23,511 nucleotides of DNA from contig DFIX01000026.1 in NCBI GenBank assembly GCA_002371495.1, positions 56,550 through 80,060 on the forward strand, given 5' to 3'. The translations under genes and the position numbers were made by a program. Positions 7,683 to 15,468 of the stretch are shown here, piece by piece. Within the stretch, counting starts at the first letter, position 1, and each line of letters opens with the position of its first letter. The stretch comes from Eggerthellaceae bacterium UBA3686. Its GTDB lineage: Bacteria; Actinomycetota; Coriobacteriia; Coriobacteriales; Eggerthellaceae. The notes beneath the pieces are model-generated. The model did no database searches. It worked only from the letters and a program-made list of their open reading frames with translations, and had not been told where the DNA came from.

Positions 7683-8555
7683 TTACTTCGTGGTGAAGGA
7701 GGCTACGTCACTGGTGTACTCCTTGCCGTTGACCTCGACGTAGAACTTGTAGTAGTACTTGGTCTTGGCCTTGAGCTTGATGCCCAGCTCGTCGTTCAGG
7801 TCGTACCAGATGTCGAAGTCCTTGCCATTGTGGTAGCGGTTCGAGACATCGGGGACGCGCTCGGTGTTCTGTTTGGTCATGCCCTTCTTCGACGTGCCCA
7901 GGTAGATGCCGCAAGTAGAAACATAGGTACCAGGATCTTTGTAGGCTGTTGCCGAGAGTAGCGCGTTACCCTTGGTGACGTTTTTGGCCTGCAGGTTGCG
8001 CACCGAGGGCGCCGCACTCGCGCTTTTGGCTTTGCCGGCCTGCGAACCGCTGTTCCAGTTTGGGCGGATGTAGCCCCAGTACGGGTTTGCCAAGCCGTCG
8101 TAGCGGTACGTGACGCGCTGTACGCTCTGGTTGTTACCGAAGTTCTGGTGGTACGTCACGCGATCGGATTCGTAGATGCCCACGTGACCGTAGGGGTTAG
8201 AGCCGTTACCCGAGTAGACCAGGATGTCGCCGGGCTGCGGCTTGCCGCCCTTGACGCGTTCCCAGCCGGCCGGCAGGCTGTTGCCCGTGTAGTCGACGCC
8301 GTTGCCGCGCACGGGGGATACACCCAGGTAGGCATAGTAGGCCTTGACCAAGTCCACGCACTGCGCGCCGTACGCACCATCGTAATCGATCGATTTGCCC
8401 ACCTGCTTCTGCACCCACGAGACGCCTTGCGACGCGGACTTATCGACCGCATAGGCCTTCTGGGCTCCAAGCGGCATAAGCGTAAGCGCAACCAGAATTG
8501 CCGCAGCCGCCATTGCCAACGCACCGTAGATCGGCTTCCTCATCTCAGCTGACAT
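7683..8555 (-). CDS. Secreted CHAP-domain peptidoglycan hydrolase
   Basis: A 290-residue exported protein predicted to cut peptidoglycan as a CHAP amidase or endopeptidase. The signal peptide runs to AQKAYA (about residue 36). The CHAP domain (about 42-175) has the catalytic Cys66 in GAQCVDLVKAYY and His124 in YGHVGIYES, with the usual PGDILVY motif between. After a short Ser/Ala linker, the last ~95 residues form a fibronectin-like module (GNALLSATAYK, CGIYLG, KDFDIWYDLNDELGI, YYYKFY) that is also present in the protein at 15469-16422. The start is ATG 8555 because AAAAGGAGA lies just upstream; in-frame codons further upstream overlap the promoter. The promoter and leader also match that of 15469-16422. 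No sortase signal or transmembrane anchor is seen. Confidence 0.93.
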   Translation of the reverse strand: MSAEMRKPIYGALAMAAAAILVALTLMPLGAQKAYAVDKSASQGVSWVQKQVGKSIDYDGAYGAQCVDLVKAYYAYLGVSPVRGNGVDYTGNSLPAGWERVKGGKPQPGDILVYSGNGSNPYGHVGIYESDRVTYHQNFGNNQSVQRVTYRYDGLANPYWGYIRPNWNSGSQAGKAKSASAAPSVRNLQAKNVTKGNALLSATAYKDPGTYVSTCGIYLGTSKKGMTKQNTERVPDVSNRYHNGKDFDIWYDLNDELGIKLKAKTKYYYKFYVEVNGKEYTSDVASFTTK

Positions 8556-8590
8556 GTCGTCTCCTTTTCTCGTGCCAACTTTCTGGCGAA

Positions 8591-8627
8591 ACTGTACAGC
8601 CGAACTCCAAAAACAATTGCGCAATTG
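8591..8627 (-). promoter_or_regulatory. Shared promoter/operator site 1 (CHAP gene)
   Basis: Minus-strand CAATTGCGCAATTG palindrome (8614-8627), 17 bases, then TACAGT (8596-8591). The palindrome half nearest the gene takes the -35 position relative to TACAGT. The same layout, with the same 17-base spacing, is seen at 15398-15434 and 18997-19033, and without the palindrome at 16641-16669. Confidence 0.7.
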
Positions 8628-8686
8628 AAATTGACGAGTGTCCTACTATCTAGGCCGAAAACCAGAGCCTGATTGGAGCCATGTAC

Positions 8687-9334
8687 ATGGGAAACGGGAA
8701 ATCGCCCATCGCAATCGCCTGCTGGGATATCTGCTCGATTGCAGGGAAACGGCGGAAAAATGATGACTACGGACTATTCGACGCGTATTTCGGCGGCTGT
8801 TTGGCAGACGGCATCGGCAAGTTCCCTATAGCGGATGCGGTTTCGCGCTACGCATGCCACACCGCTTTCGATTCCCTGAAGGAGGGGGCCTGCGCCCATG
8901 CAGCCATAAGGCATGCGCAAGCTAAGATTTCCGAGTTCGTGAAAGCGGCAGGCACGCCTGAAAGCGGCACAGCGATAACGGTCCTGAGGATGGGCAGGGG
9001 CGAATTCGAGGTTAGCTGGCTCGGCGATGTCGCCTGTTACCTGCTTCGCGCAGGTGAGAAATACCTTCGGCACATCACCATGCCCCATCGCTGCGGAAAC
9101 CGCCTGACGCGTTTGGCTGGCAGCGCGCCTTTCGAGCCTGACGAAGCGGCTTTCCTCACGCAAAGCGGCGATAGAATAGTCCTGTGCACAGATGGCGTTT
9201 GGGATGAGCTGCCCGAAAGCGAGATCCTACAGTCACTAGCCGAAACCGAAACGCCGCAAGAGGCATGCGCCAAGCTCGTACTTGGCAGGCAGCCGAACGA
9301 CGATGCGACCGCGATTGCGGTCTTCGTCAGCTAG
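8687..9334 (+). CDS. PP2C-family Ser/Thr protein phosphatase
   Basis: A 215-residue compact PP2C (PPM) phosphatase predicted to remove phosphate from Ser/Thr residues with two metal ions. Motifs seen: KRRKNDDYG (21-29), the metal-binding DG pair at 41-42 (ADGIG in place of the common DGMGG), SGTAITVL (93-100), WLGDVACYLLR (111-121), CTDGVWDEL (167-175) and the terminal metal site NDDATAIAV (204-212). It is soluble with no signal. GGAG at 8675-8678 is 8 bases from ATG 8687 but only 2 from ATG 8681, so 8687 is preferred. It is divergent from the CHAP gene and convergent with the FHA gene. The likely partner is the kinase at 11909-12895 (inference from context). Confidence 0.88.
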   Translation: MGNGKSPIAIACWDICSIAGKRRKNDDYGLFDAYFGGCLADGIGKFPIADAVSRYACHTAFDSLKEGACAHAAIRHAQAKISEFVKAAGTPESGTAITVLRMGRGEFEVSWLGDVACYLLRAGEKYLRHITMPHRCGNRLTRLAGSAPFEPDEAAFLTQSGDRIVLCTDGVWDELPESEILQSLAETETPQEACAKLVLGRQPNDDATAIAVFVS

Positions 9335-9347
9335 CATCACGATAAAC

Positions 9348-9380
9348 GTGAACACTTTGCCCCTGGGGCGAAGTGTTCAC
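9348..9380. repeat. GAACACTT..CCCCTGGGG palindrome, copy 1 (bidirectional terminator-like)
   Basis: A 33-base palindrome with 15-16 base arms and one G-T type mismatch, between the converging ends of the phosphatase and FHA genes. A perfect relative lies at 15343-15369 and a worn one at 16615-16647. There is no long T run, so a terminator role is inferred from position only. Confidence 0.85.
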
Positions 9381-9387
9381 GGTGGCG

Positions 9388-10599
9388 CTAGAAATCTTCT
9401 CCTTCGTCGACGCAGAACGAGACGAGCACGGTCGTCGCACCTCGGTACAGCATCTCGCCCGCAGAATCCACCGGCGCACCCATGCGCAAGCGCTCGCCGC
9501 CGGAAATCCTCATGAGTCCGTCGACGTTCATGGTTGCGTTTCCGGCTGCCATCCCTTGCGCCGCGGTACAGCTCGTGCCGTTGGTCGAGCCCAGGTCGTA
9601 GTAGAACCAGCCTTCGCCAACATACGCAATCGCACCGTGGGTATTGCCCGTGTACGAATGCTTGCCCGAAACCGGAAACAGTTTTGCATTGCCAATTTCG
9701 AGCGCATATATGAAGTCCCCATTGTCCGAACCGTAAAGCAGCCGACATCGGGCAAGATACTCCTCCACCTCGGTGCACCGCCCGAAGAAGACCACATCGT
9801 CTTTGCCGTACACCTCCGAATAGCCGACCGCCGAGAAGTCGTCGCTGAAAAGCTGCGTGACGCGCAGGTAGTTGTCGGGCACCGTTTCGCGGGCCTCGTC
9901 GGCAACGAAATAGTCCGTGGATTCGTACGGCCTGTTGAGCGCTATCGGATGCGACGGTCCATAGATCAGCCCCGCAGTCAGGGCCTCGCAGAAATCCCTA
10001 AGGGAACTGCTGTCGTGAAGGTTCCTGTTCGACAGCTCGTCGAGCACGTAGGTGTAGTTCCTGATGTCAGAGGCACTGTACCCCTCAGACGTAAAGCCCC
10101 TCTCGATTGCAGGAACGATTGAGGAGTGAAACCTCACCGCAAAAGATGGCGTAATCGATGGGTCCGTCGAGAGCGCGTAGATTTCGCCGCCGTCCTCGAT
10201 CAGCGCATCGACGCAGGTTCTTATGGCTGCAGCCTCGCACTCCGCGATTGCCCTGCGTTTCAAGACGAGTCTCTCGTTTTCGTCCAAGCTCTTCGAGACG
10301 CTTTTCTTGGCGTATTCGTTTGCATGGTATCCGAGCCATGCGACCTCAAATTTCATGAGCCGGTTGCTCTTGCCCTGCCGGTCGCGCGACATCGACCAGG
10401 TGCGCGACGCAATGTCGGGTTTCGTGACGTCCCTGTCCCTCAGGAAATCGTTGCAGAACCGCCCCCACGCCTCAGCGTTCGATGGCTCTCCCATAAGCTC
10501 GGCTGCCGCCTTGCAATAGCCCTCTAGGCCGGATTTGTACCACTTGTTCATGTGCTTGCAAGCCAGCCTTTCCGTTCGATCGACGTGAGTTTGCGCCAT
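9388..10599 (-). CDS. FHA-domain phosphopeptide-binding protein
   Basis: A 403-residue soluble protein. The C-terminal third (about 265-400) fits a forkhead-associated domain: FFGR (271-274), an S/T-H segment (SGKHSYTGNTH, 311-321), then WFYYDLGSTNGT (331-342) and a final GERLRMG strand. FHA domains bind phosphothreonine, usually on targets of Hanks-type kinases, so it likely reads the output of the kinase encoded nearby. Residues 1-260 are helical-looking with Cys residues and several conserved-looking patches (DELSNRNL, IYGPSHPIALNRPYES), but I recognise no domain. ATG 10599 is chosen over GTG 10605; neither has a clear ribosome site. It converges on the PP2C gene and is divergent from the zinc-ribbon/YARHG gene. 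Confidence 0.85.
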   Translation of the reverse strand: MAQTHVDRTERLACKHMNKWYKSGLEGYCKAAAELMGEPSNAEAWGRFCNDFLRDRDVTKPDIASRTWSMSRDRQGKSNRLMKFEVAWLGYHANEYAKKSVSKSLDENERLVLKRRAIAECEAAAIRTCVDALIEDGGEIYALSTDPSITPSFAVRFHSSIVPAIERGFTSEGYSASDIRNYTYVLDELSNRNLHDSSSLRDFCEALTAGLIYGPSHPIALNRPYESTDYFVADEARETVPDNYLRVTQLFSDDFSAVGYSEVYGKDDVVFFGRCTEVEEYLARCRLLYGSDNGDFIYALEIGNAKLFPVSGKHSYTGNTHGAIAYVGEGWFYYDLGSTNGTSCTAAQGMAAGNATMNVDGLMRISGGERLRMGAPVDSAGEMLYRGATTVLVSFCVDEGEDF

Positions 10600-10753
10600 A
10601 AGCACATCGCGTATCGATTTACGACTATTTCGACTAATTCAGATACTAGCGTAGTTGAATTGCGTATACATGCGAGGACTCGATTGAGTATGGGTCAAAA
10701 CACAGGCAACGTCTTTCGTTTTCAGGCCCAAATTGGCTACTGGCCCTATATAC

Positions 10754-10765
10754 TATAATTATAAT
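10754..10765 (+). promoter_or_regulatory. AT-rich promoter candidate before the zinc-ribbon/YARHG gene
   Basis: Two overlapping TATAAT hexamers (10754-10759 and 10760-10765) in a short AT-rich island in the 290-base space between divergent genes. TTGGCT at 10733-10738 is a possible -35, but the spacing (15 or 21) is not ideal. Confidence 0.4.
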
Positions 10766-10892
10766 TCTGCGCACAATAATAATGACGCCAAGGGGTCGTA
10801 CCCGATCACGTATGAGATCTGCAACCCGACATTTTGCGGAATGAAACGAAACGGTGCGTTTTGGTCGCGAAAGCGCAAAGGAGCTTCCCATA

Positions 10893-11711
10893 TTGAACCA
10901 TTATGAACATTGTCCACGATGCGGGAGCCCGTCAATCGGCGACTCCCGGTTTTGCCTAGAATGCGGCGCTGATTTGGCATACGAAGCCGCCGATGAGACG
11001 CCAGAAAGCAGGCCAAGAAACACTGCGAGTCCTACCGCCATTCGAAACGCTTTGCTTGCAGTTTTTGCGCTGATTGTCGTGGGCGCGCTCGGTTTTAATA
11101 TCGTGCCCAAGCTAGTCTCATCGCAAGACTCCGCTTCGCCTGAGGCAAGCGCTCCGGACGCGCTTGGGAATACCACGGTAGCAACAAACGGCGACAAAGA
11201 CGATCCGGAGGAGTCCAGCATAGAGGCTTCGGCAACGTCGGACCCTTCTTCGGCGCTTGAGGAAACAGATACAGAAGGCAACACGACAGGTGCTACGTCC
11301 TCCGACGACACGGTGCCCCTTGACGGCGACGCGACAGACGCCCCCGACTCAGGTAATGACGTTTTGACGTCATCGGGCAGCTTACTCGTGAACGACCCGG
11401 CCCAGACCGGTCCCGACGGTTACGTGCTGCCCCAGTCCGACACACACCGCTATACCGAAAGCGAGCTTTCGGGGCTTGACCTGTGGGGACTGAGCGTGGC
11501 GCGCAACGAGATTCCAGCGCGTCATGGCTTCATTTTCGAACGCGATGACCTGGTATCCTATTTTGAGCAGAAGACCTGGTACAAAGGCGTCCTCACGCGC
11601 GAGCAGTTCCGAAGCGTTGCTGGCATTCTCAACGAGACCGAAAACGCCAACGTCGACACCATCCTTGAAATCGAAAGAGCGCATAATTCGCCCTATGTTC
11701 CACAAGAGTAG
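10893..11711 (+). CDS. Zinc-ribbon, single-TM protein with YARHG ectodomain (paralog A)
   Basis: A 272-residue membrane protein. The cytosolic zinc ribbon has C7, C10, C21 and C24 (CPRCG, CLECG). A transmembrane helix at about 51-72 is followed by a long Ser/Thr/Asp-rich linker (75-165) and an extracellular YARHG domain (about 165-272) with VARNEIPARHGFIF. The YARHG part is nearly identical to the first such domain of the lipoprotein at 19155-21809, also in DNA. The first ~100 residues match paralog B (12914-13966). TTG 10893 is the preferred start: AAAGGAG sits 9 bases upstream and paralog B has the same leader and TTG. An in-frame GTG at 10854 would add MRFGRES... and resembles the start of paralog C, so it remains possible. 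Confidence 0.85.
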   Translation: MNHYEHCPRCGSPSIGDSRFCLECGADLAYEAADETPESRPRNTASPTAIRNALLAVFALIVVGALGFNIVPKLVSSQDSASPEASAPDALGNTTVATNGDKDDPEESSIEASATSDPSSALEETDTEGNTTGATSSDDTVPLDGDATDAPDSGNDVLTSSGSLLVNDPAQTGPDGYVLPQSDTHRYTESELSGLDLWGLSVARNEIPARHGFIFERDDLVSYFEQKTWYKGVLTREQFRSVAGILNETENANVDTILEIERAHNSPYVPQE

Positions 11712-11908
11712 CAATGTAGAAGCCACAAAACCCCACCACAACGCACAGCGTTCCAACATGTCGGCGTTCTTTCAGCTAGTTTGATCCAGCCAAATGTGTT
11801 GTCTCATCCGTAATCACCAGGAGATTAAATGCTCTTCGATGAGGTATTCTTCTATTTGTTGCTAAACAGGCATTGTCGCGAGATGGATTTGAGAAGGCGG
11901 ATCAAGAT

Positions 11909-12895
11909 ATGACGTACGAGCCGACCGAAAGGGCCGTGGGCTTTGATGGCGCAGCTCATGAAGATTCGAACTTCATGCACGGCGACGAAGATTTGAGGGG
12001 CTGGGTGCAGAGGTTCTGGCCGCAGTGGCGTATCGAAGGCGATCTTGGCAAGGGGTCGTTCGGGCGCGTCTTCCAGGTTGCCAAAGACGAACTGGGTTTC
12101 ACAACGCGTGAAGCAGCGAAGATGATAATGATCACCGAGGCGGATTTGCAGCAAAATTCGCTCTCGAGCAGCCAGGAGTCGCTGCAGAGCAAAGTGGCTG
12201 CCGCCTACGGCGAGATACTCAACATGAGGAGCTTGCGCGGTGAGTCCAACGTCGTGCTGATCACCGATTCCGAAAACGCCTCATTCGATGGTGGGCGTGG
12301 CTACGTCATCGGCATTCGCATGGAGCTGCTCGAAGATTTGGGCAAACGGAAAACGCAGCTCGGCGGCGATTTTTCGGTCGTGGAATCCATGAGGGTCGCC
12401 CGCGACATTTGCAGGGCGCTTGTGGCTTGCCATAAGCACAACATTATCCACCGCGATGTCAAGCCGCAAAACGTCTTCTGGAGCGAAGGAATCCAGGCGT
12501 ACAAACTCGGCGACCTAGGCGCGTCAAAACAAACCGATTTTGGTACGCGGTCTGCAACGAGCGTGGGTACGTTTGATTACGTTGCCCCCGAAGTGGTTCT
12601 TCGCAGGAGGTATTCGGCCAACGTTGACGTGTACTCTTTGGGCGTCATGCTGTTCTACCTGCTTAACCGCGGCGTGAAGCCGTTCATGGGGCATGATGGG
12701 TCAGGGAGTGCGCAATCGGCTGATCAAGCGCGTCTCGAGGGCAAGCCGTTTCCTGATCCAATGGACGGGGACGCCTACATTGCAGACCTAATCCGCTCCG
12801 CAACTGCCGGCAATCCGCAGTATCGGTTTAGGACGGCGCAGGCGTTTTACAACGCGATCGAGGCTTGGCCAGGATGGGGCAAAAGTCCGCTGTAG
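11909..12895 (+). CDS. Hanks-type serine/threonine protein kinase, soluble
   Basis: A 328-residue kinase with no transmembrane helix or PASTA repeat, so it is cytosolic unless tethered by a partner. Residues about 40-315 form the kinase domain: glycine loop GKGSFGRV (47-54), Lys71 (AAKMI), catalytic loop HRDVKPQN (181-188, Asp183), metal motif DLG (202-204, for the usual DFG), a TSVGTFDYVAPEV activation segment end (217-229) and VDVYSLGVMLFYLL (239-252). All catalytic residues are present, so it should be active. ATG 11909 is chosen (AAGGCGG upstream); a TTG at 11873 would add 12 residues. The gene lies between zinc-ribbon paralogs A and B and near the PP2C and FHA genes; those are its likely eraser and reader. 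Confidence 0.93.
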   Translation: MTYEPTERAVGFDGAAHEDSNFMHGDEDLRGWVQRFWPQWRIEGDLGKGSFGRVFQVAKDELGFTTREAAKMIMITEADLQQNSLSSSQESLQSKVAAAYGEILNMRSLRGESNVVLITDSENASFDGGRGYVIGIRMELLEDLGKRKTQLGGDFSVVESMRVARDICRALVACHKHNIIHRDVKPQNVFWSEGIQAYKLGDLGASKQTDFGTRSATSVGTFDYVAPEVVLRRRYSANVDVYSLGVMLFYLLNRGVKPFMGHDGSGSAQSADQARLEGKPFPDPMDGDAYIADLIRSATAGNPQYRFRTAQAFYNAIEAWPGWGKSPL

Positions 12896-12913
12896 CTGAC
12901 GATACGGTGATGG

Positions 12914-13966
12914 CTATGATTCCAGGCTGCTGAGCGTATCGTGAACGCTTGCGATGGTTGAATGGACGTCTCGGCCGTACGACGACCCTGCTGCGTAGGC
13001 GACGATCCGATTCTGGGGCCAACTGGCCTTTGCCTCCTTATATTCCTCTTCGGACACGCTTTTGGAGTCGATGTTGTACACTCTGCCGTTTTCCATTTGA
13101 TGGGTATGCGAGGTGTGCAAAACGCAGAACGATCCTTCGTCTGAAATTCCCCAGAGGCGCGTGCTTTCAGAGTACTGCGGCCCGTAGGTGTAATTGCCGT
13201 TTGTGACATAAGCGATTCCGTTGTCGAGGAAATACGAGAAGGCGCTGCAGTAAGTGTTTTGGCCTTCTTGGGACGCGCAATCGGAAAACACTTTAATGAG
13301 GCCCCAGTCTTCGTATGCCCAGATTTCGACGCGATAGCTTTCGGGATACCCGCCTGGCGTACTCTTGTTGATGTCGAACGATGGGTCGTAATACCCTACA
13401 TACAGGTAATCGTATCCTGCGCCGAAGTCGAGCAGCTTTGCATAAACGAGTCCCGTGCTGTGCGATCCGCCGACGTAATCGATTCCCGGCTCCCCATATT
13501 GGTCGATCATCTCGCGTATTTTGCCCGCATAAGCCGCACGCATCCTTTGCTCGAAAGGCTCAGCATCTGCCGAGGCGCTTTCCGCAGTCGTGCTCGCGAG
13601 CGAAGAGACGGACTCTGACGTCGCTGAGAGCTTTATGATGGCTTCTTCCGAAGAATCGTCTTCCACGTTGTTCGTTGCCGCAGTGGCGTTTCCCAGCGCA
13701 TCCGGCTCGCCCGCTTCGGGTGGAGCAGAGCTCTGTGAGGAATCTGGCTTGGACGCTAGGGCATAACCGAGCGCTCCTATGACGACCAGGGCAAGGACTG
13801 CAACCAAAACATTTCGTATGATGGCGGGGCGTTTAATCTTCTGCGGTTCGTGGTCGGGCATGCCGTTAACGGCTTGATACGCCAAATCGGTGCCGCATTC
13901 CAAGCAGAACCGGGAATCGCCGATGGGCGGGCTTCCGCATTTAGGGCATCGATCGTATCGGTTCAA
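12914..13966 (-). CDS. Zinc-ribbon, single-TM protein with unknown ectodomain (paralog B)
   Basis: A 350-residue membrane protein. It has the same head as paralog A: zinc ribbon C7, C10, C21, C24, linker, TM helix at about 51-71, then an acidic Ser-rich stretch with PDALGN shared with A. The ectodomain (about 145-350) differs. It has YRVEIWAYEDWGL and KSVSEEEYKEA, which match YFLEVWGYDNGQV and KSVSEDEYGAA in the middle module of the lipoprotein at 19155-21809. It starts with TTG 13966 after AAGGAGCTTC; upstream in frame a TGA blocks any extension, so TTG is the only reasonable start. It converges on the kinase gene with an 18-base gap. Confidence 0.83.
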   Translation of the reverse strand: MNRYDRCPKCGSPPIGDSRFCLECGTDLAYQAVNGMPDHEPQKIKRPAIIRNVLVAVLALVVIGALGYALASKPDSSQSSAPPEAGEPDALGNATAATNNVEDDSSEEAIIKLSATSESVSSLASTTAESASADAEPFEQRMRAAYAGKIREMIDQYGEPGIDYVGGSHSTGLVYAKLLDFGAGYDYLYVGYYDPSFDINKSTPGGYPESYRVEIWAYEDWGLIKVFSDCASQEGQNTYCSAFSYFLDNGIAYVTNGNYTYGPQYSESTRLWGISDEGSFCVLHTSHTHQMENGRVYNIDSKSVSEEEYKEAKASWPQNRIVAYAAGSSYGRDVHSTIASVHDTLSSLES

Positions 13967-14338
13967 TTCGAGAAGCTCCTTCGCGCTTTTGCATCAGAAA
14001 CGCATTGTCTTATCCGTGAAATGTCGAATCATCGATTCTTGGCGTAATGGGGCATGGCTGATTACGCCACCGACATTGTACGCAGGACCGCGGCGTAAGG
14101 CCAGTGGCCTATTTGAGCGGAGAAATGGGCGGCATTGCCTATAGGTTATCGCGCAGACCTCTGCTGTCGGAGTTCGTCCAGCATGCTTCTCATGCCCGAT
14201 GCGTAACGAGGGAGCTAATTGAGTGCTACCATGTTTGAGATTGCTGATTGTCGCGAGTAGCTCGAAACCGGCGGGCGTTGCCAGGCATATAAAGCTGCCA
14301 ATGCTCTCGGCGTCATAGGTCACAACGGGAAGGTCAAT
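13967..14338. other. 372-base divergent space between paralogs B and C
   Basis: No gene seen. It holds an inverted repeat TGGCGTAAT/ATTACGCCA (14040-14048 and 14061-14069, 12-base spacer) and a short palindrome AGGCCAGTGGCCT (14098-14110); either could be an operator. A 3-codon reading frame ATG CGT TTC TGA on the minus strand lies just before the paralog B ribosome site. Confidence 0.55.
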
Positions 14339-15301
14339 ATGCGTTTAGGGCAGCGCAAGGAAGCTTCGAGTACGAGCTCAGTTATCTGCCCGAGATGCGG
14401 AGAAGTTGCAGACCAAGAATCAAGGTCTCGGTTCTGTTTGGAGTGCGGCTTTGATCTTAAGTGCGTGATGCCGAAAGGCTCGACCACCGCGAAATCCGAT
14501 ATTGAATTGGGAGCTGAGTCGACGGCGGCTTCTGCAGCCCAACCGCAGCAGAGAAAAAATGGGCTGATTGGGCAAAGACGCAACGGAGCCGCCTCATTGT
14601 TTTTCGGGGCAGCGCTCGGCATGTTTGCCGTTGTGGTTGCGGTGTGGTTTGTCGTTAATTCTATGGGACTCGTTGGCGTACCGACCGATGTCGGTAGTAC
14701 GACTTCCGAGGATGAAGGCGTAACGGCATCATCTTACGAATTCATTATCGATTCATACAGGGATAGTTTGAACAGCGATATCAGACCGGCGTATGGCGTC
14801 GTGAACGATTTGGCTTGGGAGCAACGCGAGAGCTATAAGGGCCAGTTCGCGTACGCATTTTACGATCTCAACGGCGATGGGGCCGATGAGCTGCTGATTG
14901 GTGTCGAGAAAAGCGATCCGGTGCCTCGGGAGAGTTGGGGAGCGTATTACGAGCTTTTCGACTTGTTCACGGTGTCTTACGATCGGTTCAAACGGGTCCT
15001 CGACGACGAGCAGATGGGGTCTCTTGGCTACAGGGCGTTTTGCGTGCCGTGCGAAAACGGGTTCTTGATAACAGGCGGCTCCTCGGGGGCGAACGCCTAT
15101 TCGCGCCAATTCTGGCGCTTGGGCGATGATGCGTCTGAAATGCAGCTTAACGATGCTGTGGAAATCGAAGGAGATACGTATACTTTCACTGATAGCAATG
15201 GCGCGGTTACGATTTTCAGCAGCGACTTAGCCAAAGAGAAATATAACGAGCTGCTTGAACGGTACACGTCCATAACTCATCTGGATTGGCATTTGCTTTA
15301 G
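14339..15301 (+). CDS. Zinc-ribbon, single-TM protein with FG-GAP-like ectodomain (paralog C)
   Basis: A 320-residue membrane protein. The zinc ribbon has C17, C20, C33 and C36 (CPRCG, CLECG), the TM helix lies at about 85-107, and an ectodomain follows. The outside part has YDLNGDGADELLIG (175-188), a DxNxDGxxEL loop typical of calcium-binding FG-GAP/VCBS-type repeats; the lipoprotein at 19155 has the matching FDHDGTEELVLG. ATG 14339 follows GGGAAGG. The bases after the ATG (GCGTTT...AAGGAAGCTTC) align with the untranslated leaders of paralogs A and B, so in this copy former leader sequence appears to have become coding. Confidence 0.82.
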   Translation: MRLGQRKEASSTSSVICPRCGEVADQESRSRFCLECGFDLKCVMPKGSTTAKSDIELGAESTAASAAQPQQRKNGLIGQRRNGAASLFFGAALGMFAVVVAVWFVVNSMGLVGVPTDVGSTTSEDEGVTASSYEFIIDSYRDSLNSDIRPAYGVVNDLAWEQRESYKGQFAYAFYDLNGDGADELLIGVEKSDPVPRESWGAYYELFDLFTVSYDRFKRVLDDEQMGSLGYRAFCVPCENGFLITGGSSGANAYSRQFWRLGDDASEMQLNDAVEIEGDTYTFTDSNGAVTIFSSDLAKEKYNELLERYTSITHLDWHLL

Positions 15302-15313
15302 CGGTGCCAAAGA

Positions 15314-15340
15314 TGCCAAAGAGGATACTCCTCTTTGGCA
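15314..15340. terminator. Perfect 12-bp hairpin after paralog C
   Basis: TGCCAAAGAGGA and TCCTCTTTGGCA separated by three bases, 12 bases after the stop codon. There is no T run after the stem, so it could be a Rho-type or RNA-stabilising hairpin rather than an intrinsic terminator. A second partial copy of its left arm precedes it. Confidence 0.6.
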
Positions 15341-15342
15341 CC

Positions 15343-15369
15343 AACACTTCGCCCCTGGGGCGAAGTGTT
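15343..15369. repeat. AACACTTCGCCCC palindrome, copy 2
   Basis: Perfect 13-base arms AACACTTCGCCCC and GGGGCGAAGTGTT around one base, directly after the hairpin at 15314-15340. Same family as 9348-9380. Confidence 0.9.
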
Positions 15370-15397
15370 CACTTGTTGAGGGGCGATTCGTCGGCTT

Positions 15398-15434
15398 CAA
15401 TTGCGCAATTGATTTCAGGGTGCGGGTTTACAGT
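15398..15434 (+). promoter_or_regulatory. Shared promoter/operator site 2
   Basis: Palindrome CAATTGCGCAATTG (15398-15411), 17 bases, then TACAGT (15429-15434). The bases between read ATTTCAGGGTGCGGGTT, and the leader onward to the start codon also aligns with that of the CHAP gene. Confidence 0.7.
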
Positions 15435-15468
15435 TTCCTCGGAAGTTGGGACGAGGAAAGGAACGATT

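Noticed and set aside
9373..10122. Long + strand frame opposite the FHA gene
   Set aside because: It is the complement shadow of a gene with clear FHA motifs; the translation has no motif and no ribosome site.
12899..12942. ACGATACG/CGTATCGT inverted repeat as terminator between the kinase and paralog B genes
   Set aside because: Eight-base arms with a 28-base loop, overlapping the paralog B coding end and without a T run; too weak to call.
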